A stretch of 64,000 nucleotides of DNA from Rhyacichthys aspro (GCA_036850595.1 CM072160.1:4233773-4297772); one strand, 5' to 3'; shown: positions 48,216 through 59,524, numbered from the stretch's first letter. Notes: generated from the letters alone by a model not told the origin. Numbers and translations: made by a program.

Positions 48216-48799
48216 ACTCCATGATGTTGGGATCAGAGTAAATCCATCACGTCACTTTAAAAAAAATGGAAGGTTTTTATCTTTTCTCAGTTTGTCTTTT
48301 GTAAATTGATAAATAAATAAATGTAATAGTATATGTTGACAGCATCCTTACTTTACTGCATACCTTCCTTAAACCTGCACACAGTACTGTCTATGATTAC
48401 TGCTGTGATTTGATTTGAAACCCCGTCTAATACGAGCGTGTTTACTTGTTTACACGGCACTCGGCTCTCGGCCCTGAGCTGTCAGTCAGGACGGAGCCGG
48501 CGGAAGAATAAGTCACAAATTGAAAAGCTAAGCCGTTAAAAGCATTGTCTGCTGCCGACTGCCAAGAAGGCAATCTTACATATGATCTGTACCAGCGCGG
48601 CCAGACCTCTCCGTTTCCATGGCAACCCGCGGCGGCGAGACCGGGGGACTTCCCGATGAACGGTTCCTGCAGCAGCGAGACCGAGACGGGTTGAGTTTCT
48701 CATTAAAAAGTCCAGCGTAGTAGAGGTTCTGCTGTGTTTTAGCTTGAGTCATGTTTTCAGATTTGTACAAGTCACCGTTTGTTTTTATAAAGTGCTTCA
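48216..48799. other. Unique sequence, GC-richer at 48440-48680
   Basis: The GC-rich piece has no splice-flanked frame. The 82-codon minus frame at 48576-48824 runs into family A and is not supported. Confidence 0.4.
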
Positions 48800-49250
48800 A
48801 ACTCTTTTGTCTCAGAGACTCCACTCTCCTCCAACAGCAGCGAAGGAACCTTTCCTGCTTCTTTTATTCAGAAAAAAAGGTGAAACCAGACCAATTTATC
48901 ACCTTAAAATACTAACACGTATTAAATCAAAGTTTAGAGCTGATCTGAAACTTTTATCTTTGGAGTTTACTGTTCTTCGTATCTTTTTTGAGCTGTTTCT
49001 CTGTAAAATAAGACGTATTTCCAACAGAATAACACATTTCCTTGGTTTATTTTCTCGTTCCTTCGTTGTTGACATCAGTGTCGACCAATGGGAGCGCTCC
49101 TTTTTACCTGAAGTGAGCTGTGATTGGACAAAATCCTGCTGTGGACTGATCATTCTCATCTATTAAAATCCTTCATTATAAAGACTAGATCACGTCTTAA
49201 AGTCTCATTTTTTCCACAGATGATTCCTGTTACAATAAACTATAGGAGAT
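48800..49250 (+). mobile_element. Dispersed repeat family A, copy 2 (best preserved)
   Basis: It begins AGACTCCACTCTCCTCCAAC, passes through GACCAATGGGAGCGCTCC and GTGATTGGACAAAATCC, and ends at GTTACAATAAACTATAGG, where similarity to the 35275 and 39945 copies also stops. The plus frame at 48744-49166 contains VDISVDQWERSFLPEVSCDW, as in copy 1. The antisense frame at 48899-49159 starts MRMISPQQDFVQSQLTSGKK, as in the 35275 copy. Confidence 0.82.
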
Positions 49251-50249
49251 TAAAATAAAAAATAAATGAAACTGTAAAAAAAATTAGGTAATGGAGCTTT
49301 AAATTCTGTCACAATGTCTATTACCAAAGCCTTAAACACAGAGTGGACCTTTTTTTTCCTCCTTTATTTGAGGAAAACTGCTCAATTGTCTAATTCCACA
49401 TTGTAATAGGATGTTATCTAGGTTTTAATGTCAAGATTGTTGCTCTTCAGTGGAGTATAATGAATCACTGGAGGCAAAAGTGGGAAAGTAGCTCCAGTAT
49501 TGTAGTTATTGTAGTACTGGCCATGTCTGCTTACGTATATACTGCAGACATATTGACAATGCATTAAAAAGTGTGGAAATGCATGAATCTCTAGCCAAAC
49601 TTAAAGCTATAAAGGTTAAAGCTGACATAGTATTTTAGTATTTTATGTGGTAAATTAGTTCATTTCTTAAATCACATTTGGTCGCTGCTTTTTCTCCATG
49701 TTCTATCACTCTTTAACTCTTCTTCTTCTTCTTGTGGTGTTTGTTCTTGTTCTGAGGGTCATATGGAGGAACGGTCTTATCAAAACCGCACTAAAGACCC
49801 TTTCACACGTGCAGTTCAACCCAGTAATGTTCCTCCATGTTTTTCTGAAAGAACTCGTGTGAAAAGAGGCTGAACTGATTTCCAACAATATCTGTTCTGG
49901 CAATTTCCAGATAAAGACCTCGGAACATTGTCGGAAGGCTGTGACGTGAATGGAAGCAGAAAATGGGCTTCACAGAGCAACTATATCAGAGTTTGAACAT
50001 AATAAGTCAGCTTCTGCATATAAAAGGCATCTTAATGTTATTATTGGAGTGTAAAATGGAACATAAACGGGTAAATATTGATTTAATGAGGGAAAAAGAC
50101 ACAAGTTTATAAAAAAAAAACCTTGTAATTAAATAAACAAATGGTAATAATAAATCAGAAATTTCCAAAAATCATTGTCTAACCCCTTTATTTGCCTCTG
50201 AACAGTGTTTCCCTGCTTTAGTGTAAAGTGAACACCGAGTGTGCGTGTC
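49251..50249. other. Unique sequence, no gene seen
   Basis: AT-rich, no tandem or dispersed repeats recognised. Confidence 0.45.
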
Positions 50250-50425
50250 TACAGTGTCTGGCCCCAGGTTTGCCGAGCGCTAATTTGATTACACTCAAAT
50301 TAATTAGAGATTATGCACCTTGAAAGTGCAATTAATTAGGTTGAATTTGACTAAGGGCTCGTGTTCATGACAGGCCTCGGCTGCGGCTAATAAATCAAGA
50401 TCCACCTTCAAGGCCTGTGTGAGAA
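50250..50425. promoter_or_regulatory. Candidate developmental enhancer with paired homeodomain sites
   Basis: Two TAATTAG sites (50301-50307 and 50333-50339) lie in the same orientation 32 bp apart, about three helical turns. Between them is an inverted pair, TGCAC (50314-50318) and GTGCA (50326-50330). AATTTGATTACACTCAAATT, a near-palindrome, lies just left, and GGCTAATAAATCAAG lies right. TAATTA is the core homeodomain site. The density and symmetry suggest a conserved cis-regulatory element; no test of conservation was possible. Confidence 0.42.
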
Positions 50426-50858
50426 ACCGTGTCGGGCCATATCTCAAAACCGTTCAGGACGAGACGCATTAGAAAGAGCTTTTTGTGCAGCAGCAAAGAG
50501 AATATTACAAATTATACTAGGTTTTTTAATAACTATATATTTCCCTTCTTAATCACTCTGTCTTTCTCCAGAAATGAGCTTTTAAAATCATTCTTAAGGC
50601 GGCTCAGGAGTGATTATCTGCTCCTTTGGTTGTCCATACATCAGAATTTCACAATATATTTCAATCTGGTTTATTTGGGAAGATAAAGAAAAGTATATTG
50701 GACAGTTATAAAGGAGAAAACTAATGATTTTTTAATGTTATATTGATAACTTTGTGCCATCTTTTCGGTTGAAAGGAGCATGTAATATAAGACTCTGTCA
50801 TTATTGTATTATTTGTTTTAAATTACAATGGAAATATTAATCTAATTCTATGGATGAA
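50426..50858. other. Unique sequence, no gene seen
   Basis: AT-rich. The plus frame of 85 codons at 50429-50686 has no features. Confidence 0.4.
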
Positions 50859-50889
50859 TAAATAAAAATTAAATTAAATTAAATTAAAA
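50859..50889. repeat. (AAATT)n microsatellite
   Basis: About five AAATT pentamers. Confidence 0.85.
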
Positions 50890-50937
50890 TTTGCTCAGTA
50901 TTGTCTTGACAAAAAGGTCACCAGAGAGAGAGAAGAA

Positions 50938-51263
50938 AAGTCGAGGAAAAAAGTTTTTGGATATCCATAAAGTTTTACACAAAATCAAATATTATCATTA
51001 AATATTTGTGGAAAAATTGGTTTTCAAAAGGCGGACAAACGCAAACAAATACAAATTATATATTTTTTTTTTATTGTTTACAAGAAAAACGAACAAAACT
51101 AAATTATTGACAGTTCCAATAATCAGTATCAAAGTCAACAAATGACAGAATGTGTTTTAAAACTGAACAAAAAATAAACTAATAAATAAAGAAAGTGATT
51201 CTTAATGCAATATTATACAAATGCACTGGGCGTCTGAAAACTTTTTACCAAAACCGACGACAG
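50938..51263. mobile_element. Tc1/mariner-like MITE, copy 2 (diverged, enlarged)
   Basis: Shares in order GAGGAAAAAAGTTTTTGGAT, AATCAAATATTAT, GTCAACAAATGACAGAATGTG, AACTGAACAAAAAATAAAC and CAAATGCACTGGGCGTCTGA with the 14348 copy. The terminal repeats are eroded and the flanking TA is not clear. About 45 bp longer inside. Confidence 0.75.
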
Positions 51264-51965
51264 ACCTGTTCAGTCCTGAAGAGGTAGAAGACTGGATTTG
51301 TCTCGACTAATGTCATTTCAATCATATGTTAAATAAATACTCCACAGAAAATCATTTTATTTCAGTTGCAGCAGTAAATGAGCAGCACAACACTGCCTTA
51401 AAACAGCACATATTCAAGACCAGACCAAGACTATGCTGCTGCTTAATTAAATCCTGGAGTTGTTTTGAAGATTTAGACATTTGCCCATGACTCTGTTTTC
51501 TACACAAACCTGTCCAAACTCAAGCTCTGTTTTGTCGATGCTGCGTGTTGTTGAGCGCAGTTGAATCGTAGCCTTCGACTCAATAAACATCTCTAATTAC
51601 ACAGTGTGACATCAGTGAAGCCAGTCCATTCGAGCTGCACACTTTCACATTCTGACAGGTTTACAGTGTGCACTCGAGAAGTCTGCAGTTCAGAAATGTT
51701 GTGAACTTTAGGGAAAAATACTGTCATTTACTTGACTTCACGCCTCCTTCAGCAGGTGTCGAAATCATTGCATTTATTAGAACAAATGTCATTCTTGAGA
51801 GCCCCTTTCTGCAGCTTCTGTAAACAGACATCTTATATATTGGTATTTTTGGTAGTAATTGGTATTTGTGGTAAAATTGAGGTCAGGTTATTACGAATCA
51901 GTCTGGTACAGGTAATACCAAAAGAAAGTCATGTCATTTTTATGAGGAGCATTATCAGTGATAAA
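51264..51965. other. Unique sequence, no gene seen
   Basis: AT-rich, nothing recognisable. Confidence 0.45.
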
Positions 51966-52050
51966 TTAAATAAATAAAATAAAATATTTTTAAATAAAAT
52001 AAAATAAAATAAAATAAAATAAAATAAAATAAAATAAAATAAAATAAAAT
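51966..52050. repeat. (AAATA)n microsatellite
   Basis: Pentamers of AATAA with one TTTTTA interruption. Confidence 0.93.
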
Positions 52051-52487
52051 AGTTGGTTTTATGGCTAGTATAGTGAAATGTCATGGATGTTACTGCTAGT
52101 ATATTCTTATATGATCATTATCTGGAAGAGTAATTTCATAATAAGTTACTGGCAGCTGGTTGCAGTAAGTTACAGTAACAGTATTTATTACAGTAACATA
52201 TTCTTACTGGAAACTAGCTTCTGTTTTTTGTTTACTTCTTGTTTTATAGTATTATCTATGATCCTAACAGACTGCAGTGTTTAGCTCCACCTTTTGGAAA
52301 GCGGACCACTCTGCAGCCAAAGCTTTCCCCAAAAGTGACTAAAATGTCTGTTCTCCCTCTTTGTCCTGAGTGTAACCTGCTCTGAACTCACTCTGGTCTG
52401 GATCGAACTGTTTTTCATTTTTATTTTGAAAACACAAAATGTCACTTTTGAAAAAGGAGTGAAATGTTTGGTCATGGCTCAGTTTAG
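52051..52487. other. Unique sequence, no gene seen
   Basis: AT-rich up to the large 11-bp array; nothing recognisable. Confidence 0.4.
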
Positions 52488-53462
52488 ACCTGGTTTAGAC
52501 CTGGTTTAGACCTGGTTTAGACCTAGTTTAGACCTAGTTTAGACCTAGTTTAGACCTAGTTTAGATCTAGTTTAGATCTAGTTTAGACCTATTTTAGACC
52601 TATTTTAGACCTAGTTTAGACTTAGTTTAGACTTAGTTTAGACCTAGTTTAGACCTAGTTTAGACCTAGTTTAGACCTAGTTTAGACCTAGTTTAGACCT
52701 AGTTTAGACCTAGTTTAGACCTGGTTTAGACCTGGTTTAGACCTGGTTTAGACCTGGTTTAGACCTGGTTTAGACCTAGTTTAGACCTAGTTTAGACCTA
52801 GTTTAGATCTAGTTTAGACCTATTTTAGACCTAGTTTAGACTTAGTTTAGACTTAGTTTAGACTTAGTTTAGACCTAGTTTAGATCTAGTTTAGACCTAG
52901 TTTAGACCTAGTTTAGACCTGGTTTAGACCTGGTTTAGACCTGGTTTAGACCTGGTTTAGACCTGGTTTAGACCTGGTTTAGATCTAGTTTAGACCTAGT
53001 TTAGACCTAGTTTAGACCTAGTTTAGATCTAGTTTAGATCTAGTTTAGACCTAGTTTAGACCTAGTTTAGACCTAGTTTAGACCTGGTTTAGATCTAGTT
53101 TAGACCTGGTTTAGATCTAGTTTAGATCTAGTTTAGACCCAGTTTAGACCCAGTTTAGACCTAGTTTAGATCTAGTTTAGACCTAGTTTAGATCTAGTTT
53201 AGATCTAGTTTAGACCTGGTTTAGACCTGGTTTAGACCTAGTTTAGACCTAGTTTAGACCTGGTTTAGACCTGGTTTAGACCTGGTTTAGACCTGGTTTA
53301 GACCTGGTTAAGATCTGGTTAAGATCTGGTTTAGACCTGGTTTAGACCTGGTTTAGACCTGGTTTAGATCTAGTTTAGACCTAGTTTAGACCTAGTTTAG
53401 ACCTAGTTTAGACCTGGTTTAGACCTGGTTTAGACCTGGTTTAGACCTGGTTTAGACCTGGT
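52488..53462 (+). repeat. Large, nearly perfect M11 array
   Basis: About 88 copies of TTTAGACCTGG/TTTAGACCTAG with almost no indels. Variants (TTTAGATCTAG, TTTAGACTTAG, TTTAGACCTAT, TTAAGATCTGG) occur in ordered blocks. The block around the rare TATTTTAGACCTAG variant appears at 52601 and again at 52821, 220 bp or 20 units apart. The youngest-looking array of its family here. BglII-like AGATCT sites recur inside. Confidence 0.97.
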
Positions 53463-55000
53463 TCTGTTTCTGATCAGGTTTCAATTCTGGTTTAAAATTG
53501 CTTTAGTTCTGTCTTAGTTCAGTCCAGATTTAGTCTTGTTTATCCTTTTTGGGATTAGTCCTGGTTTTGTATCCAAACCCAGTTTATCACAATAGCTTCG
53601 TCCATTTCTGACACTCTTCCTGCTTTCTTCATAACATTAAATTACACCAAAGACTTTTTAAACACTGAAAATCATTACTAAAGCCCTTCTTCTTAGACTC
53701 ACATTTCTCTAAGTCTCTGTAAAACTCCACTGACAGAGACCCACAGCCTTTTGTGTCAAACCAGCCGTGTCTAACTCCAAACCAAACAGGGTCCGGGGGT
53801 TAGTGACTCACTGCAGGATCAGATCTGAAGTTGTTGACCTCAGATCTGCTCGGAGCATTATTCTGTCCATATTTCTGACTGGACTCAACCCAGAGACATT
53901 ATATTCCCCAACAGCAGCAGCAGCAGCGATGAAGCACACACACAAACACACGATGGTGGAGATAATCTGTGAGCTCGGCTGTAGCTGCCGCCTGCACCGG
54001 CAGACTTCTCGTTTCCATGGAAACCACTCAAAAAGTATACCATGAGCTGAGCTGATCAATATTTAAGTGATCTGAGCGTGTTATGCGTTTGTAACAGGTG
54101 CATACAGAGAGTGGATGGTAAAGGAGTAAAAAAAACACTGAGCAAACACTGTCTTTTTTATTTTTTTAGATAATTCATCATTTCAGCTGATTTTTCTCTT
54201 TTGCTAGCTGGCCTAAAAAGGGAATTGAAGTGTAGTTTTATTTTTAATTACAACATTTCCTTTCTTTGTATGCTCAACGCCAACACAAAACAACAAGAAC
54301 AAAGCAGCAGCAACAATGTGCATTCCTCTCAGAGTGAAAATAAAGCAGTTTAGTTTTGGTTGCCTTTAGTTTCAGCCCTGTCCGTTTCCATGGTCAAGTT
54401 CTGGTGTTGGTGACATGAGAGAACGCCGTCTTAAAAGAGCACAGTTAAATTAAAGCATATGGCTAATAAGTCTACAGCTTTTTATCTTCATAAGGTTTAA
54501 TGTAGAGAATTTGTTTAAATGGAAAAACTGGTGAATCCGACTGGAGCAGGGCCCATAGAGACATGTTATTATTGATACAGAATTACACTTAAGGGCAGAA
54601 AGCTCAAATGCACCGTTTTAGACATGATTTGAGCTGCTATTATACTCATTAGTAAATGGTTGGTTTAATAGGAGGCGTCCTGTAGCTGTGAAAATGTTTA
54701 ATTAACTCTTAACGACCCATACCTTTGTCTGGACTGACGTGAGAGCAGCCATTTTGTCCGATCTTTCACGCGACAATTTCATTTGGAGTAAACAGTAAAA
54801 TCCAAAAGTCTGTACCAAACAGCGCAGATATAAAAGCCTGGAGCACGTCAACATAATCCCCTGGTCTTTGTTTATACAGCTGCCATGTTTTTTCCTCATA
54901 TGCCAATTCATGTATTTTCAAATGGACATGTCCTACACATTTCTCTGCTCAACACAGTCCATTCTTATTATTCCGTGTCCATCAAAATGTCTCTGTGAGT
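53463..55000. other. Unique sequence, no gene called
   Basis: Starts with a few decayed M11 motifs (to about 53560). At 53808-53870 a minus-strand GCA/GTGAGT donor-like site follows an open stretch, but more than one frame is open and the acceptor is poor. A (CAG)n run of five lies at 53912-53926. Confidence 0.4.
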
Positions 55001-55480
55001 TAGTGTCGCTCCTCCAGCAGCAGCAGCGGTCCACATTGTCAAAGGTGAACATGGCCCGAGGCGGTGAGAGCTCTGGACGGGCCCCAAACTAGACCCACTC
55101 CAGGCTTTAATGTGGCTCTGCAGCGGCTCACGTCTGCAGTGCACTACGGCAGCGCGCCCCTAAAGACGCTCTTTGTGTGGAGACATATGTCGCGGTGAGT
55201 CACAAAAACAGAATCAGAGGGAAGTGTCGGAGAGGAGCAGAGGCGACGGGAGGAAAACGAGCGAACGCAGACAAGTGTGACAGCGGGAAGAGAGGAGCCT
55301 TTTACCTGAGATGTCTCCGGTGTCTGCGAGCTTCACACAGAGCTGTCCACGTAATGACACACAGCCTCGGTCCTCGCTGTGAGAACAACACCAACAACTG
55401 CTCTTTCACATCGTCCGTCTGTCTCTGCAACAAACTCGTGACGGGCACCGGCTCTGTCACGAGGAAGGACGGTTGTTAAA
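55001..55480. promoter_or_regulatory. GC-rich island, possible exon or promoter
   Basis: CpG-containing island with exon-like signals on both strands: CATATGTCGCG/GTGAGT at about 55194 on plus, and the minus candidate at 55306-55376. Signals on both strands in one island lower the weight of each. Confidence 0.3.
55306..55376 (-). CDS. Tentative 71-nt exon, minus strand
   Basis: On the minus strand an acceptor TTGTTGGTGTTGTTCTCACAG (ending 55377) is followed by 71 nt and CTCAG/GTAAAA. Two frames are open; one reads CVSLRGQLCVKLADTGD, with the alternating hydrophobic pattern of an extracellular beta-strand domain and two cysteines. I could not match it to a family. The donor is only moderate. 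It lies upstream of the 38460 start on the same strand, so it would belong to another gene or an alternative transcript. Confidence 0.22.
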
Positions 55481-56070
55481 TCTTTTAAGTGTGTTTAAAG
55501 TTGCATTTATTTTATTTTCTCTCTTTCCGTTTTTGATGTTTGCCTCCATCAGGACTCAATGTTGATAAACTGTAAACTGTAACATCCAATGAGAGCGTCC
55601 CTTATTCAGACCCCTTTGAATCTGAGTCAGAGATAGACCCTCTCACTCTGTCATTTCCGTAAATTTCCTATCTAAAAACTATCATCGGCCATTTTACATT
55701 TCATACTTTAATAAAACTTATAATAGCTTTCCTTTTTACTCACATTTTAAGATTTTACAAGATGAACACAGAGGACAGATTATTCGTTTTATTTATGAAC
55801 AACAGATGAACAAAAGTGGCACTTCACGTTCAACAGGAAGAAGAATTTTTTGTGTTGACAAATTCAAACTGTACAAAAGAAATAAAACAAGTACACACAC
55901 CTAATATGTTATTTTCTGTAACCTGCTCTATTTATGCACAAAATGTGTTTCAGCATCTGTTACCATCATGTGTTGTGGATAAAAACAGGAGCAGACCTAA
56001 ACCTCAACAAAACGTGAGCAGCTTTATGAACATTAACCAATAAATGATCTGTAAAACAAAGAACAAAAAG
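55481..56070. other. Unique sequence, no gene seen
   Basis: A weak CCAATGAGAGCGTCCC at 55586 is reminiscent of the family A core, but nothing around it aligns. Confidence 0.4.
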
Positions 56071-56499
56071 CACACATGTCAAACTCAAGGCCCAGGGGCC
56101 AAATGCGGCCCTTTGCAATATTTTATGTGGCCCTCCAACAAATTTAGAAGATGATATTTTTGGCACTAGGTTTTAAGTGGATTAGAACAGCTTTTAAATG
56201 CATTTGAACAAATCTAAATAAAAAAATATGACTAAAACCTGTTCAAATCCATCTAAAACCTGTTCAAACCCATCTAAGACCCGTTCATATCCAACAGAAA
56301 CTTGTTCAAATCCAATTAAAACCTTTTCAAATCTGTTTAAAAGGAGGAAATAAATGTTAAAGACAACTTTGGTAAGACTCGAACAGAAATTAAAAAAATA
56401 AAAATGTAATAAAAGTATCCAAATGTCTCCATCTTCGGCGCCTGAAAGGATTCTTATTCACTATCGTGGCCCCTCACTACTTTGAGTTCGACACCACTG
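56071..56499. mobile_element. hAT-like foldback element with M21 repeats inside
   Basis: Left terminus CACACATGTCAAACTCAAGG followed by CCAGGGGCCAAATGCGGCCC; right terminus GGCCCCTCACTACTTTGAGT then TCGACACCACTG. Inverted, the two ends match at GTC(A/G)AACTCAA and GGGGCC. Inside, M21 units run in plus orientation on the left (TTTTAAGTGGATTAGAACAG) and in minus orientation on the right (AAAACCTGTTCAAATCC), separated by an AT-rich spacer, so the element is foldback-shaped. 'Gtgtcaaactcaaggcccgggggccaaat' ends are known from vertebrate hAT-type repeats. The flanking 8-mers match poorly (ACAAAAAG and ATGTAAAG). Confidence 0.75.
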
Positions 56500-58369
56500 A
56501 TGTAAAGTTTTCAATCCATTGTTTGTGTGTGTCTGTGGCGTTGTTATTCAAAATCATTTCTCTTCGTATGAACCAGAGTGAAGCTATGCCGTAGTACGTT
56601 CCACTTGTTTACGTTCGCAGCCAGACTCGGATCACATTTCTATTATTCGTCTGCAATGGGAACCTGTTTCATGTCGGGGCTCCTTTGTTACGATCGGTGT
56701 CCGGTTGAGGCCCGGGAGAAAGCGGTGGGCGGACGCCGTTACTCACTCGGGCTAACGGCTCGGCTTTTGTTGGTCCGAGGATGGTTATCTCCGCGGGCTA
56801 CGCTCCCGTTGACAACCGTCTGACTCACAGCGTTATCAGCCCCTCCTCGGCAATGACCTTTTCAGAGCCAACGCAGCCTCTCGTTTTAAAGAGCAACAGG
56901 TGACGACTGTGGATGTGGGACTTCACCTTTTGTGGCTCTTATCGTTCGTATCAACCCTTCAAACTAAAGGGTACAGTGTTTCAAGTTAAACTCAGCGTTA
57001 AGTCGACGTCTGCATAATTCCTGCATTTTCATCAGATAGTCCTTCATAAATCTGACACTTTATTTATGCCTAAAGCTCAACAGAGTGTTCTATGTTGACT
57101 CAAGTGTTTTAGTTGGGTTTGGGATGGACTTGTGTGTTGTGTTTGGAGGCTGTGACCCACGAGACACTGGGAGTGCGTATTACACCTAATGGAAATCACC
57201 ATTAGCATGTAGCATGTGCTAACGGATCTCGAGCCCAATCTATACAAAACAATACATCATGTTAAAGTTTAAAAAAGTGCATTAAAAGGACACACAAATA
57301 AACATAAGGAGGGAGAAATACTCTAGTCTTTTTTCCCTCTGGAGTGGTACAGTACGGTTCAGTCTGTTTCCTTTTACAAAACGAGTCCAAAGCGTCCACA
57401 AAAAGCAACCTCATTAGATCTCAAGTGACGTCTGCTTTACTTTCTCCTGATTTTCATGTAAAGGACAGATTGTGCCGTGACAATTTCCACAAATATTCCC
57501 AAAGAAATTATAAATGGATGACGTAACAAAACATGATTTATTTTCATCCGTTCTATTTTCGATTCACAGGAACTTCCACAAACTTATTATGATTTATAAG
57601 GTTTAAAGAAAAGCTGTTTTTCTCAATTTACAAAATCTACAAACACCTCTTCATCGAATAGTATGAGCACCATGAAAAAGAATCGAAAGCTTCACTGCAG
57701 AACCTCTTCGACCTTTTCTACAGAGAAATAAAGTCTTCAAACATTTACTCCGTTCAGAGAAATGAGAGCCATAGATCCCCTTCTCACCTCATCCTTTACA
57801 ATCATTTAGGTCAAGCCTCGAACGAAAACGAGTAAAAAATCTGTTGAATGTCTCTCCTTTTTGAATGTGATAACAGCTCTTCTTCTTTTGTAAAGAGGCC
57901 ATCGCTGAAATAACTCTTTCAACACTTAAAGTCATTACATTTACATTTATCCACTGCTTCGGAGAAAAGCAAGCAGCTCATTTTCAGCTCTTTTCAACAC
58001 AAAGAATACTGCTTAAAAAAAAAAAAAAACCAAGTCTTTATAAAAGCAGTGAGAGAAACGCTCTAGCCCTGCTCCATCCTGAACACTGTTTCTAGTGTTT
58101 TAGAATAATCTTTAGAGTCTTTAACAAATGAGTTACAGTTCTTTGTGACTAATGTGGGTTAAAGGCAAGAGACGGGCTTCTTCAAAGATTAATTAATGGA
58201 TCTTTTTCCTTTTGACACTCGACGATAGTGACATAATGTGAGTGGATTAATGCTAGTGCTGTAGTAAAGACTGTATGAAATGAGACCAAGTCATGTCCAA
58301 GACCAGAGAGACCAAGGCCATAGCAGGTCAAGACCAGAACCAGTGTATGATACACTGTAATAGATATCA
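56500..58369. other. Unique sequence, no gene seen
   Basis: GC-richer at 56590-56890 with an 81-codon plus frame that has no features; otherwise AT-rich with a poly-A run at 58014-58029. Confidence 0.4.
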
Positions 58370-59190
58370 GTCCGTCTTAGACCAGGTCCAGACTCATGGA
58401 GGTCGGTGTTTGGTGAAGGAGACAGAGTTAGTCCAGACTTAGACCAGGTCCAGACTCATGGAGGTCAGTGTTTGGTGAAGGAGACAGAGTTAGTCCAGTC
58501 TTAGACCAGGTCCAGACTCATGGAGGTCAGTGTTTGGTGAAGGAGACAGAGTTAGTCCAGTCTTAGACCAGGTCCAGACTCATGGAGGTCAGTGTTTGGT
58601 GAAGGAGACAGAGTTAGTCCAGTCTTAGACCAGGTCCAGACTCATGGAGGTTAGTGTTTGGTGAAGGAGACAGAGTTAGTCCAGTCTTAGACCAGGTCCA
58701 GACTCATGGAGGTCAGTGTTTGGTGAAGGAGACAGAGTTAGTCCAGTCTTAGACCAGGTCCAGACTCATGGAGGCAGAGTTAGTCCAGTCTTAGACCAGG
58801 TCCAGACTCATGGAGGTCAGTGTTTGGTGAAGGAGACAGAGTTAGTCCAGTCTTAGACCAGGTCCAGACTCATGGAGGTTAGTGTTTGGTGAAGGAGACA
58901 GAGTTAGTCCAGTCTTAGACCAGGTCCAGACTCATGGAGGTTAGTGTTTGGTGAAGGAGACAGAGTTAGTCCAGTCTTAGACCAGGTCCAGACTCATGGA
59001 GGTTAGTGTTTGGTGAAGGAGACAGAGTTAGTCCAGTCTTAGACCAGGTCCAGACTCATGGAGGTCAGTGTTTGGTGAAGGAGACAGAGTTAGTCCAGTC
59101 TTAGACCAGGTCCAGACTCATGGAGGTCAGTGTTTGGTGAAGGAGACAGATTTAGTCCAGACTTAGACCAGGTCCAGACTCATGGAGGTC
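58370..59190 (-). repeat. 62-bp minisatellite, about 13 copies (M11-related)
   Basis: The unit runs TCTTAGACCAGGTCCAGACT, CATGGAGGTCAGTGTTTGG, TGAAGGAGACAGAGTTAGTCCAG. The start resembles the M11 unit GTCTAGACCAG. Copies are nearly identical; differences are GGTCAG/GGTTAG and one GGTCGG in the first unit. One unit near 58771 has lost 20 bp (CATGGAGG joins CAGAGTTAG directly). Confidence 0.96.
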
Positions 59191-59524
59191 AGTCCAGTGT
59201 GATACTTCAATGTGGGAATATGTTTATGGAAAAGCCACTTCTGTTTGCCTCCAGTGTCACGTAAAGCAGAGTCGGCCAAAGGTCTGTTGTGCAGCTCGTG
59301 AAGGACAGTGTTTTCAGTTTGACCTCTTCACATCTGGACTGATGTTTACTCGCCCTCAGCTCGTGATTGGCTCGTTTCCTCCTTTTCCACTGACAAAACA
59401 GTTCAAAATGAGCAGTGGGCAGATGTTGATGTGTACACACTGCCCTCTGTCCTTTATACATCCATTTATGTTGTATTTGCCTTTAATTAAGTGAGAACAG
59501 AGTTATAAAGGAAAGTCAGATAAG
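59191..59524. other. Unique sequence, no gene seen
   Basis: Open frames of 84 and 94 codons on opposite strands overlap almost fully, so neither is favoured. Confidence 0.45.

Noticed and set aside
47757..59190. CRISPR-like regular spacing in the 45-bp and 62-bp arrays
   Set aside because: Units are directly adjacent with no unique spacers, and the DNA is clearly eukaryotic. These are minisatellites.
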